A stretch of DNA of 64,000 bases from Jeotgalicoccus psychrophilus DSM 19085 (GCF_000425845.1 NZ_AUEF01000001.1:372001-436000), one strand, 5' to 3'; positions 24,805 to 35,577 are shown, counted from the first letter of the stretch. Numbers and translations are program-made. The notes: generated by a model from the sequence alone, not told the origin.

Positions 24805-26092
24805 AAGCCTTCACGATCACTTCGACCATGTTTTTCGTGTCGATTGAACTGTTGAAATAATTCTTAACATCTTCAAGCGTAATACTGTCGACAACTTTAG
24901 GTACATTATATAAATCATAGCCGTCGAAATAATATTTAGTATACTGGTTTGCAATATATTCAGGCGAGTTCAGACTCGTTAAATAATCGCCCATCAGTTC
25001 GCGTTTTTGACTCTTCAGACGTTTCTCCGTAAAGAAGTCCTTTTCTTTTACTTCGTCAATAATACGCACTATTTCTGCAGTAAATGTTTCATAATCGTCA
25101 GTTTCCACTGCCATCAGTGTATGTCTGACCATTTCTTCTTCCTGGTAAGCAAAGTTAAATGAATCATCGATAATACCGCGCTCAAGCAGCTCTTCATAAT
25201 ACGGTGACTGTTCGCCGAAGACCATGTCTAAAGCAAACAGCATCGCCGTATCACGGCGTTCACGCGTCTCGTTGTCACTGTCATCGGGCAGTGATTTAAA
25301 TCCGAGCATCACCTTGGGTGTCGATACCGCAAGCTCCATTACTTTCTGCGGCGTTTTAACACCATACGGCTCTTCCGGCGTAAACCGTTCAATATCTGAC
25401 GGCAGAAAATCCGGACGCGAACCCTGATGTTTTTCTATATAATTAAATGTTTCTTCTATATTAAAGTCGCCTGCTAAAATCATTACCATATTGCCCGGTG
25501 CATAAAACGTTTTATGGCATAAGTATAAATGCTCAGCCGTAATATCTGAAATCGATTCAAGCGTTCCCGCAATATCGATTGCCACCGGTGAGTTTTCATA
25601 CATTGCATTCAGCGTTTCATGGTAGAGACGGTAGCCGGGATTATCCTGGTACATTTTAATTTCTTCATTGATAATACCGATTTCTTTGTCCACTTTTTTT
25701 GGAGTGAAATATGGAATCTCAACCATGTCCATTAACAGCTGCAGATTTTCAAAGAAATTCTCTGTCGTGCTGAATAAATAACTCGTTCTGTCAATCGATG
25801 TAAATGCATTCGCACTCGCACCCATTTCAGAAAATTTATTGAACACGTCGCCTGCTTCTTTATCGAACATTTTATGTTCTAAAAAGTGCGCAATACCATC
25901 CGGCACGTTGTGCACCTCGCCATGTGCTTTAAAGTGATTATCTACAGAACCGTATTTCGTCGTGTAGGTTGCAAACTTTTTGTTATAGCCTTTTTTATCG
26001 ATGATAAAAACCTCAAGGCCATTATCCATTACTTGCTTATGAACGATTTCGTCCAGGTGGTCATAGCGGACAGTCGTAAATTTATTTGTCAT
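24797..26092 (-). CDS. ymfH: YmfH-type M16 peptidase, EF-P modification-associated
   Basis: Zinc metallopeptidase of the insulinase family (M16), 431 residues. The inverted zinc motif HFLEH (HxxEH) is present near residue 68, and a Glu about 75 residues later (NEEIKMYQD) can supply the third ligand. Homologues are named EF-P 5-aminopentanol modification-associated proteins. With the inactive partner YmfF it probably forms a heterodimeric peptidase, the M16B arrangement. It overlaps ymfF by 11 bp with AAAGGCGG as ribosome-binding site. Confidence 0.9.
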   Translation of the reverse strand: MTNKFTTVRYDHLDEIVHKQVMDNGLEVFIIDKKGYNKKFATYTTKYGSVDNHFKAHGEVHNVPDGIAHFLEHKMFDKEAGDVFNKFSEMGASANAFTSIDRTSYLFSTTENFFENLQLLMDMVEIPYFTPKKVDKEIGIINEEIKMYQDNPGYRLYHETLNAMYENSPVAIDIAGTLESISDITAEHLYLCHKTFYAPGNMVMILAGDFNIEETFNYIEKHQGSRPDFLPSDIERFTPEEPYGVKTPQKVMELAVSTPKVMLGFKSLPDDSDNETRERRDTAMLFALDMVFGEQSPYYEELLERGIIDDSFNFAYQEEEMVRHTLMAVETDDYETFTAEIVRIIDEVKEKDFFTEKRLKSQKRELMGDYLTSLNSPEYIANQYTKYYFDGYDLYNVPKVVDSITLEDVKNYFNSSIDTKNMVEVIVKAYE

Positions 26093-27356
26093 TATCTATA
26101 CCGCCTTTCAGCGTAAATACTGTATCAAGTTTAATTTTTTCAGCAATCTGAATAACATCGTCTTTCGTAATTGCATTGAGCTGTTCCGTCCAGCTTTTCA
26201 CCGGTGTTTTTATCGATTGTTCTTTTAAGAGTGTATTGTAATTTAGTGATATTAAACCGCGCGGCTTGTCCATCGATTCTTTACGGTTCGAGAGCATATT
26301 GCGTTTAATTTCTTCGACGAATGTTTCTTCAAAGTCGCCGTCAATCACACGCTGCAGTTCTCTCTTCACCGCGTCTTCAAACACCTGGATATTATCGTTA
26401 TCGACGCCTGCCAGTACAAACATATAGCCGTTTTTCACGTCGACCTGTGAATGAATTGAATATGCCAGACTCATTTTCTCGCGGATGTTCGTAAACAGGA
26501 GCGATGCTGCACTGCCGCCGAACAGCTGATTGAAGACGTTCAGCGCCATGACGTCGCCTGACTCCGAATACTGCACGCGGAAGCCGAGATTCACTTTAGC
26601 CTGCTCGATACGCTCGTAAGCGGTCTCGTATTTCACTTCGCCAACAGGACGCACCGGGTAGCCTTTATACGGATACATTTTTACTTCGTCATGCTCATGA
26701 AGACGGGCTAAATGATCGAACACATTATCTTCGACTTTACCCGCAACGATCACAGACATATCATCATCTGTCATCATGCGCCTATGCGCATCTTTAACAT
26801 CTTCCAATGTTAAAGATGCGAGGCTGTCTAAATCACCGAATGATAAATACTTGTAGTCTTCTGTTTCAAACATCGTTTCCAGCAGCATCTCGAATGCACG
26901 CTGTGCGTGATTATCCTTCATGCTCTTCAGACGATTTGCCATCAGACGTTTTTCACGCTGGAAAAACGCTTCATCCGATTCATCATAATTAAACGGCGTG
27001 CTGAATACATCTTTTAACAGCGCTGTAATATCACCAAGCATATCAATATCTTCCATAATGAATTTATCATTGACGAATTCAATTGAGAATTTAACGATAT
27101 GGTCGCTGCCTTTTTTAACGACATTCGATGTTAGATGCGCACCGTAATGTTCTGCTAAATATTCAAGCAGCACTGCGTTTGAAGTGAGTCTGTCCGTCTG
27201 TTTAATCATCATTCGGCTCAAGAGACTGCGCGTTGTGACATCAGTACCTGTGAGCGGTGCTCTAAAGTACACGCTCACAACAACTGTTTTAAATTTTTCT
27301 GTATATATTTTTACGATTGGCACATTATTAATGACTCTTTTGTCTACACCTGTCAT
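26082..27356 (-). CDS. ymfF: YmfF-type M16 peptidase-like protein lacking the zinc motif
   Basis: Insulinase-fold protein of 424 residues without HxxEH in the N-terminal half; the corresponding region reads TTRSLLSRMMIK. The C-terminal half has the R/Y-type substrate-binding motif region (NIREKMSLAYSIHSQ) typical of M16 non-catalytic subunits. It pairs with the catalytic YmfH encoded next. It lies 16 bp after ftsK, so it is probably transcribed with it; the GntR-type regulator gene found at this junction in some relatives is absent. Confidence 0.9.
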   Translation of the reverse strand: MTGVDKRVINNVPIVKIYTEKFKTVVVSVYFRAPLTGTDVTTRSLLSRMMIKQTDRLTSNAVLLEYLAEHYGAHLTSNVVKKGSDHIVKFSIEFVNDKFIMEDIDMLGDITALLKDVFSTPFNYDESDEAFFQREKRLMANRLKSMKDNHAQRAFEMLLETMFETEDYKYLSFGDLDSLASLTLEDVKDAHRRMMTDDDMSVIVAGKVEDNVFDHLARLHEHDEVKMYPYKGYPVRPVGEVKYETAYERIEQAKVNLGFRVQYSESGDVMALNVFNQLFGGSAASLLFTNIREKMSLAYSIHSQVDVKNGYMFVLAGVDNDNIQVFEDAVKRELQRVIDGDFEETFVEEIKRNMLSNRKESMDKPRGLISLNYNTLLKEQSIKTPVKSWTEQLNAITKDDVIQIAEKIKLDTVFTLKGGIDNDK

Positions 27357-27372
27357 TTAAAAAAACTCCTAA

Positions 27373-29820
27373 CTAATCTTCGTGGTTTTCAATTAAGACA
27401 CTGCGAGGTTTAGAACCGCTTGCAGGTCCAATGACACCATTCGCTTCTAAATCATCAACGAGACGCGCTGCACGGTTGTAGCCGACTCTGAACTGACGCT
27501 GCAGCAGACTTGCTGACGCACGCTGTTCTTCGATTACAAACCATTTCGCATCGGGATATAATTCATCTTCCGATTCTACAGGCGCACTTACTGTCTCTTT
27601 CTGATTCATTATAACTGATTTCTCATAATTTGCTTTCATTTGGTCTGTAATGAATTTCACGATATCCGTTACTTCATCATCATCTAAAAATGCGCCCTGA
27701 ACACGAATCGGTTTCGAACGTCCTGACGGCAGGAACAGCATGTCCCCGCGTCCGAGCAGTTTCTCTGCTCCCATTGAATCAATAATCGTTCTGGAGTCAG
27801 TCTGAGAACTTACACTGAAGGCAATTCTGGACGGAATATTCGCTTTAATAATACCAGTAATAACATCAACAGATGGACGCTGTGTTGCGATAATTAAATG
27901 AATTCCCGCTGCACGTGCCATCTGGGCAATACGCGTAATCGATGCTTCAACATCTTTTGACGCGACCATCATTAAATCTGCCAGTTCATCAACGATAACG
28001 ACGATGTAAGGCAGCTTCTGAACTTTCTCAGGATCTTCCGCCTGACGGACCAGGTACTGGTTGTATGCTTCGATATTTCTCGTATGCGATGCACTGAACA
28101 GATCGTATCGGCGCTCCATTTCGCTGACGACGCGGTTTAAAGCATCGCTCGCTTTTTGCGGATTCGTCACGACCGGCATCAGCAGATGCGGAATGCCGTT
28201 ATAGACATTCAGCTCAACCATTTTAGGGTCAATCATTACCATTTTAACTTCATGCGGTTTCGCATTTAAAAGAATGCTGACGATAATGCCGTTTATACAA
28301 ACGGACTTACCGCTTCCTGTTGAACCTGCAACAAGCAGGTGAGGCATCTTGTTAAGCTCAGCCATAATCGGTGCACCGGAAATATCTTTACCCAGTGCAA
28401 CTTCCAGCGGATTGTCAGATGATTTACGTTTAATCACTTCACGCAGAGTGACCATACTGACTACTGAGTTCGGCACTTCAATACCAACGGCAGATTTACC
28501 TGGAATCGGTGCTTCAATACGAATATCTTTGGCTGCAAGACTAAGTGCAATATCATTTTGAAGATTAATAATTTTAGAGACTTTCACTCCGACATCCGGC
28601 TGAATCTCAAATTGTGTTACTGCCGGACCGATACGAATTTTAGATACTTTGGCGTTTACATTGAAGTTTTTAAGTGTTTCTTCAAGGATGCGTCCCTGTT
28701 GAATGACTTCTTTGTTACTGACTTTTTCTGTCGGTTCAGCATCATTCAGCAAGTCAATTGACGGCAGCTTATACTCGATGAGCTGCTTGAGTTCTTTATC
28801 GTCAAACTCATCAAATTCACTGTCGCCAGCCTCGCCTTCAGGAATATCAATCGCCCCGTCGTCATCCGGCGTATCATATTCAAGTTCTTTCTTCTCCGCA
28901 ACCTCTTCTTCAATTTTAAGGGCGTGTTCTTCTGCAGTCATATCGTCAGGCACCGGTGCGTCTTTATATTCTTCCATCAGAATTTCCGAATCGTACACTT
29001 CCGGTTCTACGTATTCGTCAGCTTCTGCTAAGAGCGGATCCGTTTCACTTAGCTCTTCTTTTTTACTGAAGCGTGCTTTACGTTTCTTGTCCGCGCGTTT
29101 TTCTACAGGCTCGTCTGCAGCCGGCGATTCGATTATCGGCTCTGCTTTAGGTTTTGGTGCAGGCTTTTTAGCCTTCTTCTCTTTTTCTTTCTTCGGACGG
29201 TTTTTAAACCACTCTGCAAGTTTTTCAAACAGACTGACGATTCCTGCACCTATGGCAGTTAAACCTCTGATAACAAAGTTAAAGTCATTGCGGAGCGATT
29301 CTTCAATGCTCTTATGACGGACGATAATAATACTCAGGTAAATGAATATTAAGCCGATTAAGAGCGTACCGAAGAAACTGATGCTGGTTGCTGAAAAGTT
29401 AAACAGCGTCTGGCCAATAATTCCTCCGCCGGTAAAATCTAAGCCCGGTTCACGGGTCATAGCGAGCATATCGTTAAATGTAAAATAACTGTCTGTTCTC
29501 GACCGGTCGGATAAATACAATATCGAATGCAGCAGGAACAAGAGGCCGAACTGCATCATAAAATAACCGAGCATACGTTTTGTAAACGGGAATTTTAAAT
29601 GTGTCGCCAAATAAAAACTCGCGAGCAATAACACGAGGTATGTAAAGTAGCGGCTCGTACCAAAAAGAAAATTAAACACAGCATCGGCATATTCACCAAC
29701 GAGGCCCAGCTGGAATACTGTAATGATAAGTAAAATAATAATGATTAAAGCAAAACTCGCATAATACGTTTTCTTATCATTGTTCTTCTTTTTCGCAGTG
29801 CGCTTTCGTTTAGTCGCCAT
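27373..29820 (-). CDS. ftsK: FtsK/SpoIIIE DNA translocase
   Basis: Septum-located DNA pump of 815 residues. Four N-terminal membrane segments (about residues 20-170), a long charged linker rich in Glu/Lys (about 200-370), then the motor: Walker [11 protein letters not shown] (near residue 487), Walker [13 protein letters not shown], and a C-terminal winged-helix gamma domain ([24 protein letters not shown]) that reads orienting DNA sequences. The start ATG is preceded by AAGGTGG. It opens the operon running to pgsA. Confidence 0.96.
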   Translation of the reverse strand: MATKRKRTAKKKNNDKKTYYASFALIIIILLIITVFQLGLVGEYADAVFNFLFGTSRYFTYLVLLLASFYLATHLKFPFTKRMLGYFMMQFGLLFLLHSILYLSDRSRTDSYFTFNDMLAMTREPGLDFTGGGIIGQTLFNFSATSISFFGTLLIGLIFIYLSIIIVRHKSIEESLRNDFNFVIRGLTAIGAGIVSLFEKLAEWFKNRPKKEKEKKAKKPAPKPKAEPIIESPAADEPVEKRADKKRKARFSKKEELSETDPLLAEADEYVEPEVYDSEILMEEYKDAPVPDDMTAEEHALKIEEEVAEKKELEYDTPDDDGAIDIPEGEAGDSEFDEFDDKELKQLIEYKLPSIDLLNDAEPTEKVSNKEVIQQGRILEETLKNFNVNAKVSKIRIGPAVTQFEIQPDVGVKVSKIINLQNDIALSLAAKDIRIEAPIPGKSAVGIEVPNSVVSMVTLREVIKRKSSDNPLEVALGKDISGAPIMAELNKMPHLLVAGSTGSGKSVCINGIIVSILLNAKPHEVKMVMIDPKMVELNVYNGIPHLLMPVVTNPQKASDALNRVVSEMERRYDLFSASHTRNIEAYNQYLVRQAEDPEKVQKLPYIVVIVDELADLMMVASKDVEASITRIAQMARAAGIHLIIATQRPSVDVITGIIKANIPSRIAFSVSSQTDSRTIIDSMGAEKLLGRGDMLFLPSGRSKPIRVQGAFLDDDEVTDIVKFITDQMKANYEKSVIMNQKETVSAPVESEDELYPDAKWFVIEEQRASASLLQRQFRVGYNRAARLVDDLEANGVIGPASGSKPRSVLIENHED

Positions 29821-29848
29821 CTTTTACCACCTTCATTTTCACTTTTTA

Positions 29849-29857
29849 ATTATAACA
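29849..29857 (-). promoter_or_regulatory. Candidate extended -10 promoter of ftsK
   Basis: TGTTATAAT on the minus strand, 29 bp before the ftsK start, partly inside the foot of the hairpin that follows rnjB. Confidence 0.5.
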
Positions 29858-29893
29858 ACGGAGATATAAGGTTATCCTAATATCTCCGTCGTT
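29854..29893. terminator. Hairpin between rnjB and ftsK
   Basis: Long stem (AACGACGGAGATA / TATCTCCGTTGTT) directly after the rnjB stop. The T-run is on the plus-strand side (GTTTTTAC) and not on the minus-strand side, so it may protect the rnjB 3' end or be a weak terminator rather than an efficient one. Confidence 0.45.
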
Positions 29894-29902
29894 TTTACTC
29901 TA

Positions 29903-31576
29903 TTATATTTCAGAAATGATTGGAATAATCATCGGACGACGCTTCGTTTCATCGTATAGGAATTTACCGAGGTCATCTCTGATATTTTGTTTTAAGACAC
30001 TCCATTCAATTTTACCGGCACTGATATTGTCTTCGACAATACCTCTTACGTGTTCGGCAGCTTCTTTCATAAGTGCTTCCGATTCTTTCACGTAAACAAA
30101 ACCGCGGGATTGAATTTCAGGTCCAGCCATAATTGCTCTCGATTCGCGGTCGATTGTCACGACTGCGATAAAGATTCCGTCTTCAGAGAGCAGTCTGCGG
30201 TCGCGCAGAACGATGTTACCCACATCGCCGACACCGCTGCCGTCAATTAATACATTGCCGGCTTCGACTTTTTCAGTGCTGTACATTTTCTCTCCGTCAA
30301 ACTGAACAACGTCACCTTTTTCAAGGAGGAAAATATTTTCCGCTTTAACGCCTGTTTCAGTCGCCAGACGCGCGTGGGCAATCTGGTTTTTAAATTCACC
30401 CTGTACAGGAATGAAGTGTTCCGGATTAAAAATGTTCAGCATCATTTTAAGCTCTTCAGCAAGTCCGTGGCCTGAAGCATGAATATTTTTAGATGGCGTG
30501 TTGATTACAGCACCTGCTTTAACGAGTTCGTTAAGCGTCGTGTACAGTACAACTTCCATATTTGATGACGGCGTTGTTAAGATATAAACTTCGTCGCCTT
30601 CTTTAATATTCGTTACTTCGTGCTGGCCGCGTGACATTTTACCAAGTGCTTCAATTGGTTCACCCTGAGAGCCTGTTGCAATAATGACTACTTCATTATC
30701 AGGATAATCTTTAATTTCATGACTTGGTAAAAGAAGTCCGTCAGGAATATCAAAATAGCCGAGCTTTCTCGCTACTTTAAATGAAGATTCAAGCGTGCGT
30801 CCTAAGAACGACACTTTACGGTTCACTTTCGCAGCATTAGTCAGCACCTGCTGGATACGTACGAAGTTCGACGCATAGCATGATACAATAATACGTTTTT
30901 TGGATTTTTGGAAAGCGTCCAGAATTGCCCCTTCAACAAGGTTTTCTGCCACGTTATAGCCCGGTTTCTCAGCTTCTGTTGAGTCACTGATTAACGCGAG
31001 TGTTTTGTTTTTAGCAGCGAGTGCATACATCTTCGACATGTTGTAGTCGTAGTTGCCTTTTAAGCTCTGGTCGAATTTGAATTCGCCCGTATAAACGACT
31101 GCACCGTAAGGTGTATTCAAGCTGATTCCGTAAGAATCCGGAATACTGTGCGATGTTTCGAAAAATTCTACATCGGTATTGCCGAACTTCATTACTGATT
31201 CATTGTTAATTGCGTAAAACTTAACTTTCTTTTTAACGTTCTTCTCTTTCAGACGTTCTTTAATTAGAGCAAGTGTTAAACGCGAGCCGTAAACAGGCAC
31301 GTTTAATTCTTGAATAATATAAGGAATTGCACCGATTGAGTCTTCATGTCCATGAGTAATAAAAATTGCTTTCAGGCGATCTTTATTTTCTAAAACATAT
31401 GAAATGTCAGGTATGACAATGTCGATACCCAGCATTTCATCTTCAGGGAACATAAGACCCGCATCGAGAATAAACATATCGTCGTCAACTTCAACGACAT
31501 ACATGTTTTTTGCAATCTCACCAACGCCGCCGAGAGGAACGATTTTCACATGTGCTTTTTTAGTTTCTTTATTCAC
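29903..31576 (-). CDS. rnjB: RNase J2
   Basis: Metallo-beta-lactamase/beta-CASP ribonuclease of 557 residues. The metal motif HxHxDH reads HGHEDS and the following conserved Asp block reads TGEFKFDQ, as in staphylococcal J2 proteins, whose own activity is low and which work with RNase J1. Beta-CASP motifs ([24 protein letters not shown]) and the C-terminal domain ([12 protein letters not shown]) are intact. The start is GTG with AGGAGG eight bases upstream. It lies 36 bp after pnp, forming a pnp-rnjB RNA-decay pair. Confidence 0.95.
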   Translation of the reverse strand: MNKETKKAHVKIVPLGGVGEIAKNMYVVEVDDDMFILDAGLMFPEDEMLGIDIVIPDISYVLENKDRLKAIFITHGHEDSIGAIPYIIQELNVPVYGSRLTLALIKERLKEKNVKKKVKFYAINNESVMKFGNTDVEFFETSHSIPDSYGISLNTPYGAVVYTGEFKFDQSLKGNYDYNMSKMYALAAKNKTLALISDSTEAEKPGYNVAENLVEGAILDAFQKSKKRIIVSCYASNFVRIQQVLTNAAKVNRKVSFLGRTLESSFKVARKLGYFDIPDGLLLPSHEIKDYPDNEVVIIATGSQGEPIEALGKMSRGQHEVTNIKEGDEVYILTTPSSNMEVVLYTTLNELVKAGAVINTPSKNIHASGHGLAEELKMMLNIFNPEHFIPVQGEFKNQIAHARLATETGVKAENIFLLEKGDVVQFDGEKMYSTEKVEAGNVLIDGSGVGDVGNIVLRDRRLLSEDGIFIAVVTIDRESRAIMAGPEIQSRGFVYVKESEALMKEAAEHVRGIVEDNISAGKIEWSVLKQNIRDDLGKFLYDETKRRPMIIPIISEI

Positions 31577-31612
31577 ATTAATGTCCTCCTTGTTAATTTC
31601 CGGCAGTGCTAT

Positions 31613-33733
31613 TTAGTCTTCTTTTTTCTCTTTATCTTCTTCAAGTAATACTTTACGGGAGCCATTAGCTCGTCCCTGTCTGTCGATTTCAGTAACTTTT
31701 ATGCGGATTTTATCGCCAATTTTAACGATATCTTCAACTTTGTTGACACGTTCAGTATCAAGCTGTGAAATGTGCACAAGAGCGTCTTTGCCAGGGAAGA
31801 GCTGAACGAATGCACCGAATTTTTCAATGCGTCGCACTTCACCGTTATAAATTTCGCCGACAGCCGCTTCGCGTGTAATATCTTCGATAATTTTACGAGC
31901 AGCCTGTATTGCATCCTGGTCGTTTGAAGCGATGTATACAGTACCATCCTGTTCGATATCCAGCTTAACGCCTGTTTCGTCGATAATTTCATTAATTTTC
32001 TTACCGCCCGGTCCAATAACGTCGCGGATTTTAGCAGGTTTAATATGCATAACTTCAACTTTCGGTGCATGCGCTGATAATTCAACGCGCGGCGCGCTGA
32101 TTGTTGCAAGCATATTTTCTAAAATGTGCAGACGGCCGATGCGTGCCTGCTCAAGTGCTTCCTGTAAAATCGCTTCACCTAAACCGTCGATTTTAATATC
32201 CATTTGAATTGCAGTAATACCTTTAGGTGTACCGGCAACTTTAAAGTCCATATCTCCAAGCGCATCTTCCATACCTTGAATATCAGACAGAATCGTATAG
32301 TTCTCACCTTTTTTAACAAGCCCCATTGCAATACCTGCAACCGGTGCTTTAATTGGTACACCTGCATCCATTAATGCAAGCGTCGAACCGCAGATTGATG
32401 CCTGTGAAGATGAACCGTTTGATTCAAGCACTTCAGACACGACACGGATTGTGTATGGGAATTCAGTTTCGCTAGGAAGAACTTGCAGTAATGCACGTTC
32501 CCCTAATGCACCATGACCGATTTCGCGGCGGCCCGGCCCGCGGATTGGACCTGTTTCACCAACAGAGAAATTCGGGAAGTTATAGTGGTGCATGTAGCGT
32601 TTCTTATCTGCTTCGCCAAGACCGTCGATGATCTGGTGTTCACCAAGACCGCCGAGCGTTGCAACAGATAGCGCCTGCGTTTGTCCACGTGTAAATAAAG
32701 CTGAACCATGCGTGCGGGGCAATAGTCCTACTTGTGAATTTAACGGGCGGATTTCAGCCGGTTCACGGCCATCAGGACGGACTTTATCGTCTGTGATCTG
32801 ACGGCGGACTTCAGCTTTAACTAGCTCGTCGAATACTTTTGAAGCCTCTGAAACTAACGTTTCGTAATCTTCAGCATCTTCGTCGAAACTCGCGATAATA
32901 TTCTGCTTCACTGCAGTAATATTCTCTTCCCTTGTCTGCTTGTCGTTTTCCTGAATTTTAGCATAAAGCTCCTGCGCTTCGGCCTGAGCTGTTACTTCGG
33001 CGCGGAACTGTCCATCGATTTCATCGATAGTTACTTCGCGTTTAACCGGATTAATCTGTGCAATCGCGTCGTTTTGGAACTGCACAAGTTCTTTAATGTT
33101 TTCGTGACCGAAAAGAATCGCTTTTAACATAATATCTTCAGGAATTTCCTGTGCCGCTGCCTCTACCATGTTTACTGCGTCGTAAGTACCCGCCACTTGA
33201 AGTTCAAGTTCCGATTTTTCCATCTGTTCCACTGTCGGATTGATGATAAACTCCCCGTCGATTAAACCGACAGTTACGCCGGCAATCGGTCCGTCAAACG
33301 GAATATCCGATACACTTAGCGCCATCGAAGAACCGAGCATTGCTGCCATTTGCGGAGAAGCATCGTTGTCTGCAGATAAGACCATAGACATTACCTGTAC
33401 ATCGTGACGGTAGCCATCCGGGAATAACGGACGGATTGGTCTGTCGATTAAACGGCTAGTCAGCGTAGCATCTTCACTCGGACGCCCTTCACGCTTGTTA
33501 AAGCCGCCGGGAATTTTCCCTGCTGCGTACATTTTTTCCTCATAAGCTACTGTTAACGGGAAGAAGCCGATATTCTTCGGTTCTTTCGACCCTGTCGCTG
33601 TAGAGAGTACTACTGTATCGCCGTAACGCACAAGTACAGAACCACTCGCCTGCTTAGCCATTTCCCCGTACTCTATAATAAGCGGGCGACCGCCCCACTC
33701 AGTTTCAAACACTTGTTTAGTCTGTTCATTCAT
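31613..33733 (-). CDS. pnp: PNPase, polyribonucleotide nucleotidyltransferase
   Basis: 3'-5' phosphorolytic exoribonuclease of 706 residues: two RNase PH domains ([14 protein letters not shown] in the second), then KH ([16 protein letters not shown]) and S1 ([31 protein letters not shown]) domains. The start used is the ATG of [15 protein letters not shown] with AAGGAGAGA eight bases upstream; a longer frame begins 14 codons earlier without such a signal. In the window it neighbours rpsO as in most bacteria, but a NERD gene and an array have been inserted between them. Confidence 0.98.
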   Translation of the reverse strand: MNEQTKQVFETEWGGRPLIIEYGEMAKQASGSVLVRYGDTVVLSTATGSKEPKNIGFFPLTVAYEEKMYAAGKIPGGFNKREGRPSEDATLTSRLIDRPIRPLFPDGYRHDVQVMSMVLSADNDASPQMAAMLGSSMALSVSDIPFDGPIAGVTVGLIDGEFIINPTVEQMEKSELELQVAGTYDAVNMVEAAAQEIPEDIMLKAILFGHENIKELVQFQNDAIAQINPVKREVTIDEIDGQFRAEVTAQAEAQELYAKIQENDKQTREENITAVKQNIIASFDEDAEDYETLVSEASKVFDELVKAEVRRQITDDKVRPDGREPAEIRPLNSQVGLLPRTHGSALFTRGQTQALSVATLGGLGEHQIIDGLGEADKKRYMHHYNFPNFSVGETGPIRGPGRREIGHGALGERALLQVLPSETEFPYTIRVVSEVLESNGSSSQASICGSTLALMDAGVPIKAPVAGIAMGLVKKGENYTILSDIQGMEDALGDMDFKVAGTPKGITAIQMDIKIDGLGEAILQEALEQARIGRLHILENMLATISAPRVELSAHAPKVEVMHIKPAKIRDVIGPGGKKINEIIDETGVKLDIEQDGTVYIASNDQDAIQAARKIIEDITREAAVGEIYNGEVRRIEKFGAFVQLFPGKDALVHISQLDTERVNKVEDIVKIGDKIRIKVTEIDRQGRANGSRKVLLEEDKEKKED

Positions 33734-33856
33734 AATTTGTTTTCTCTCCTTAGCTTTGGCACTTATAATTATCATATCATTTTTGTTCTAAAATATATAT
33801 ATAAAAAGGAATTGGGGACGAGGATGTTAATTTCAAGAAAAATGTTGTCTGGAATG

Positions 33857-34022
33857 CCGTTACCTCTGACATGAAACCCGTTCATTGGTGAGATAAACCG
33901 TTACCTCTGACATGAAACCCGTTCATTGGTGAGATAAACCGTTACCTCTGACATGAAACCCGTTCATTGGTGAGATAAACCGTTACCTCTGACATGAAGT
34001 CCGTTCATTGGTGGGATAAACG
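33857..34022. repeat. Tandem 41-bp repeat array D
   Basis: Unit starts (GTTCATTGG) at 33880, 33921, 33962 and 34003, exactly 41 bp apart, preceded by a half unit from 33857. The inner units are perfect copies and the last carries a few changes, so the array is young or kept homogeneous. Half-unit arms ATTGGTGAGATAA and TTACCTCTGACATG are only partly complementary. It ends about 13 bp after the stop codon of NERD paralogue 2 (reading on the minus strand) and fills the 302-bp gap to pnp. Confidence 0.93.
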
Positions 34023-34035
34023 GAAAACACAACAT

Positions 34036-35013
34036 TTATTTTATTATTTTATCCTTATATCTTTGTAATCCCCGAGTTTTCGCGATTGCTGTTTTAAAGC
34101 TGTAGTCTTTGAGCGTATATGAAGTGCAAGGTCCATTTTTATTAATATAACAGTGTTTTTGTAACGCTCTATAAACCGTATTTTCATGGAACGTATAGGC
34201 TATCAGCTCCAGTATGGACCGCTTCGTCATTGGGTGATTGTAAAACAGAAACTTATGATCGCTCATCGCGCGGAGCAGGTGCGTTTCATTACTCTCTATT
34301 GTACCGCACTTGGCACATGTTAACTGGAACCTGCCCTTCTCCAGCTCAAAACTTCCGCATTCTCCGCAGTACAGTCCTTTACGAATCTGCCCAACATTCG
34401 AACTGCCGTTAAAATACGGGTTCACTGTTTCATGCTCGCGTATCAATGCTACCAGACGATCTGCCTTCTTTGTATTATAACTGTCTTTAAACTGCCTGAA
34501 ATATTTCTTCATATCCATTCGAATGACGACGTTTTTCCAAATTGACGTATCTTCCGAATACAACCTGAAGTCATCGTTTGGAAAAATCACTTTCGCCTTA
34601 ATATCAACAGTAACTTTAGCATTCTTGCATCTGCGAAACAATTTCCCGACTGCCCGGTCGACCTGTGTAAATGGATTATCAGGAATGACTTCATTATTTC
34701 TAATCAGCCTGCCGTCATTAAATTGATACTCGCCGCTGTAGTTTTTAATCTCATTAACAATCAGAGTGTCATTCGCAATTATAATACTGTCATACTGAGC
34801 ACCTGATTTCCCTGCAGCAAGATAAACGTCTCTAAAAACATACAAGTTATCGTGGCCGGTTTCGTCGAATAATTTATCGTATAAACACTCGCCTGAAAAT
34901 CCGTTCTCATATATTTTCAGTTCACGCTTATCCTCTGCACTTAAAACCTCCCTCCTGCTCAATGCTCTGTAATGTAAAAGTTCTGCCGTTGCATTTCTGT
35001 CATTTAAATACAT
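34036..35013 (-). CDS. NERD-domain protein with C-terminal zinc ribbon (paralogue 2)
   Basis: A 325-residue paralogue of the protein at 17468-18448, alignable over its whole length without large gaps. NERD core: GFSGECLYDKLFDETG, QYDSIIIAND and VNEIKNYSG. Zinc ribbon: CGEC...CAKC (about residues 215-235). The C-terminal block NETHLLRAMSDHKFLFYNHPMTKRSI is the best conserved part between the two. The start is ATG with AAGGAGG seven bases upstream. It interrupts the usual rpsO-pnp neighbourhood, suggesting insertion as a unit with its upstream block and the array just after its stop. Nuclease activity is inference from the family; no function is known to me. Confidence 0.87.
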   Translation of the reverse strand: MYLNDRNATAELLHYRALSRREVLSAEDKRELKIYENGFSGECLYDKLFDETGHDNLYVFRDVYLAAGKSGAQYDSIIIANDTLIVNEIKNYSGEYQFNDGRLIRNNEVIPDNPFTQVDRAVGKLFRRCKNAKVTVDIKAKVIFPNDDFRLYSEDTSIWKNVVIRMDMKKYFRQFKDSYNTKKADRLVALIREHETVNPYFNGSSNVGQIRKGLYCGECGSFELEKGRFQLTCAKCGTIESNETHLLRAMSDHKFLFYNHPMTKRSILELIAYTFHENTVYRALQKHCYINKNGPCTSYTLKDYSFKTAIAKTRGLQRYKDKIIK

Positions 35014-35046
35014 TCATTTTCCTCCTTTTTAAAAAGCTCCTTCTAC

Positions 35047-35131
35047 ACTATATATACGGGAAAACAGCGATTTCCTTTTAAAAAAGTTACTTAAACACAA
35101 AAATAGCAAAACTGGTTTACTTATTACACAA
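35047..35131 (-). promoter_or_regulatory. Conserved 85-bp upstream block of the NERD gene (copy 2)
   Basis: Matches the block before NERD paralogue 1 over 85 bp with about seven or eight differences, most of them clustered next to the -10-like TATATA. It contains the same TAAGTAA direct repeats and the GGAAA...TTTCC inverted repeat just before the -10. Its position relative to the start codon is the same in both copies. Confidence 0.75.
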
Positions 35132-35177
35132 ATCCACATAGTTTTTACATTATTTGTATGCACTGAATTTACACATC

Positions 35178-35209
35178 AAAAAAACCCGCTCCTCAATGAG
35201 AAACGGGTT
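35178..35209 (-). terminator. Intrinsic terminator of rpsO
   Basis: Stem AACCCG / CGGGTT with an inner CTCATTGAG pairing, followed by T7 on the minus strand, about 24 bp after the rpsO stop. Confidence 0.9.
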
Positions 35210-35232
35210 CAAAATTATTAATAATTTATAAA

Positions 35233-35502
35233 TTAACGACGTAGACCAAGTTTAGCGATTAAGTCGCGGTATCTAACTACATCTTTGTTACGCAGGTAAG
35301 TTAGTAAGTGTTTGCGGCGACCTACCATTTTAAGAAGACCGCGTCTTGAGTGGTGGTCTTTCTTGTGCGTACGTAAGTGTTCGTTTAATGTGTTGATGTC
35401 CTCTGTTAATACAGCGATTTGAACTTCTGGTGACCCAGTATCAGTTTCGTGTACGCGGTACTCTTCGATTAATTCAGTTTTTCTTTCTTGTGAAATTGCC
35501 AT
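35233..35502 (-). CDS. rpsO: Ribosomal protein S15
   Basis: Small-subunit protein of 89 residues that binds the 16S rRNA central domain early in assembly. The conserved signature [16 protein letters not shown]...[23 protein letters not shown]...LLTYLR is complete. It has its own strong promoter, a structured leader and its own terminator, so it forms a single-gene unit. Confidence 0.99.
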   Translation of the reverse strand: MAISQERKTELIEEYRVHETDTGSPEVQIAVLTEDINTLNEHLRTHKKDHHSRRGLLKMVGRRKHLLTYLRNKDVVRYRDLIAKLGLRR

Positions 35503-35530
35503 TATAATTCCTCCTAATATTTTATATACA

Positions 35531-35577
35531 CCTGTATCCGAGCATGCGTCGGAGTTTCAACAATGCCAAGATACGGT
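35531..35577 (-). promoter_or_regulatory. Structured rpsO leader (candidate S15 autoregulatory RNA)
   Basis: Between the rpsO promoter and its ribosome-binding site the minus strand can form nested pairings CGTATC/GATAC and TCCGA/TCGGA. S15 autoregulation through a leader RNA is known in Bacillaceae; whether this structure binds S15 is inference. Confidence 0.45.

Noticed and set aside
28703-29317. 204-residue plus-strand reading frame inside ftsK
   Set aside because: It is antisense to the acidic linker of FtsK. It is Ser-rich low complexity produced by the codon pattern of the opposite strand, with no ribosome-binding site or recognisable domain.
29903-31576. Pseudogene call for rnjB because HxHxDH is broken (HGHEDS)
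   Set aside because: RNase J2 proteins of staphylococci and B. subtilis also have a degenerate motif here. The frame is intact and full length.
33857-34022. CRISPR array
   Set aside because: The units are contiguous 41-bp direct repeats without unique spacers, and there are no cas genes in the window.
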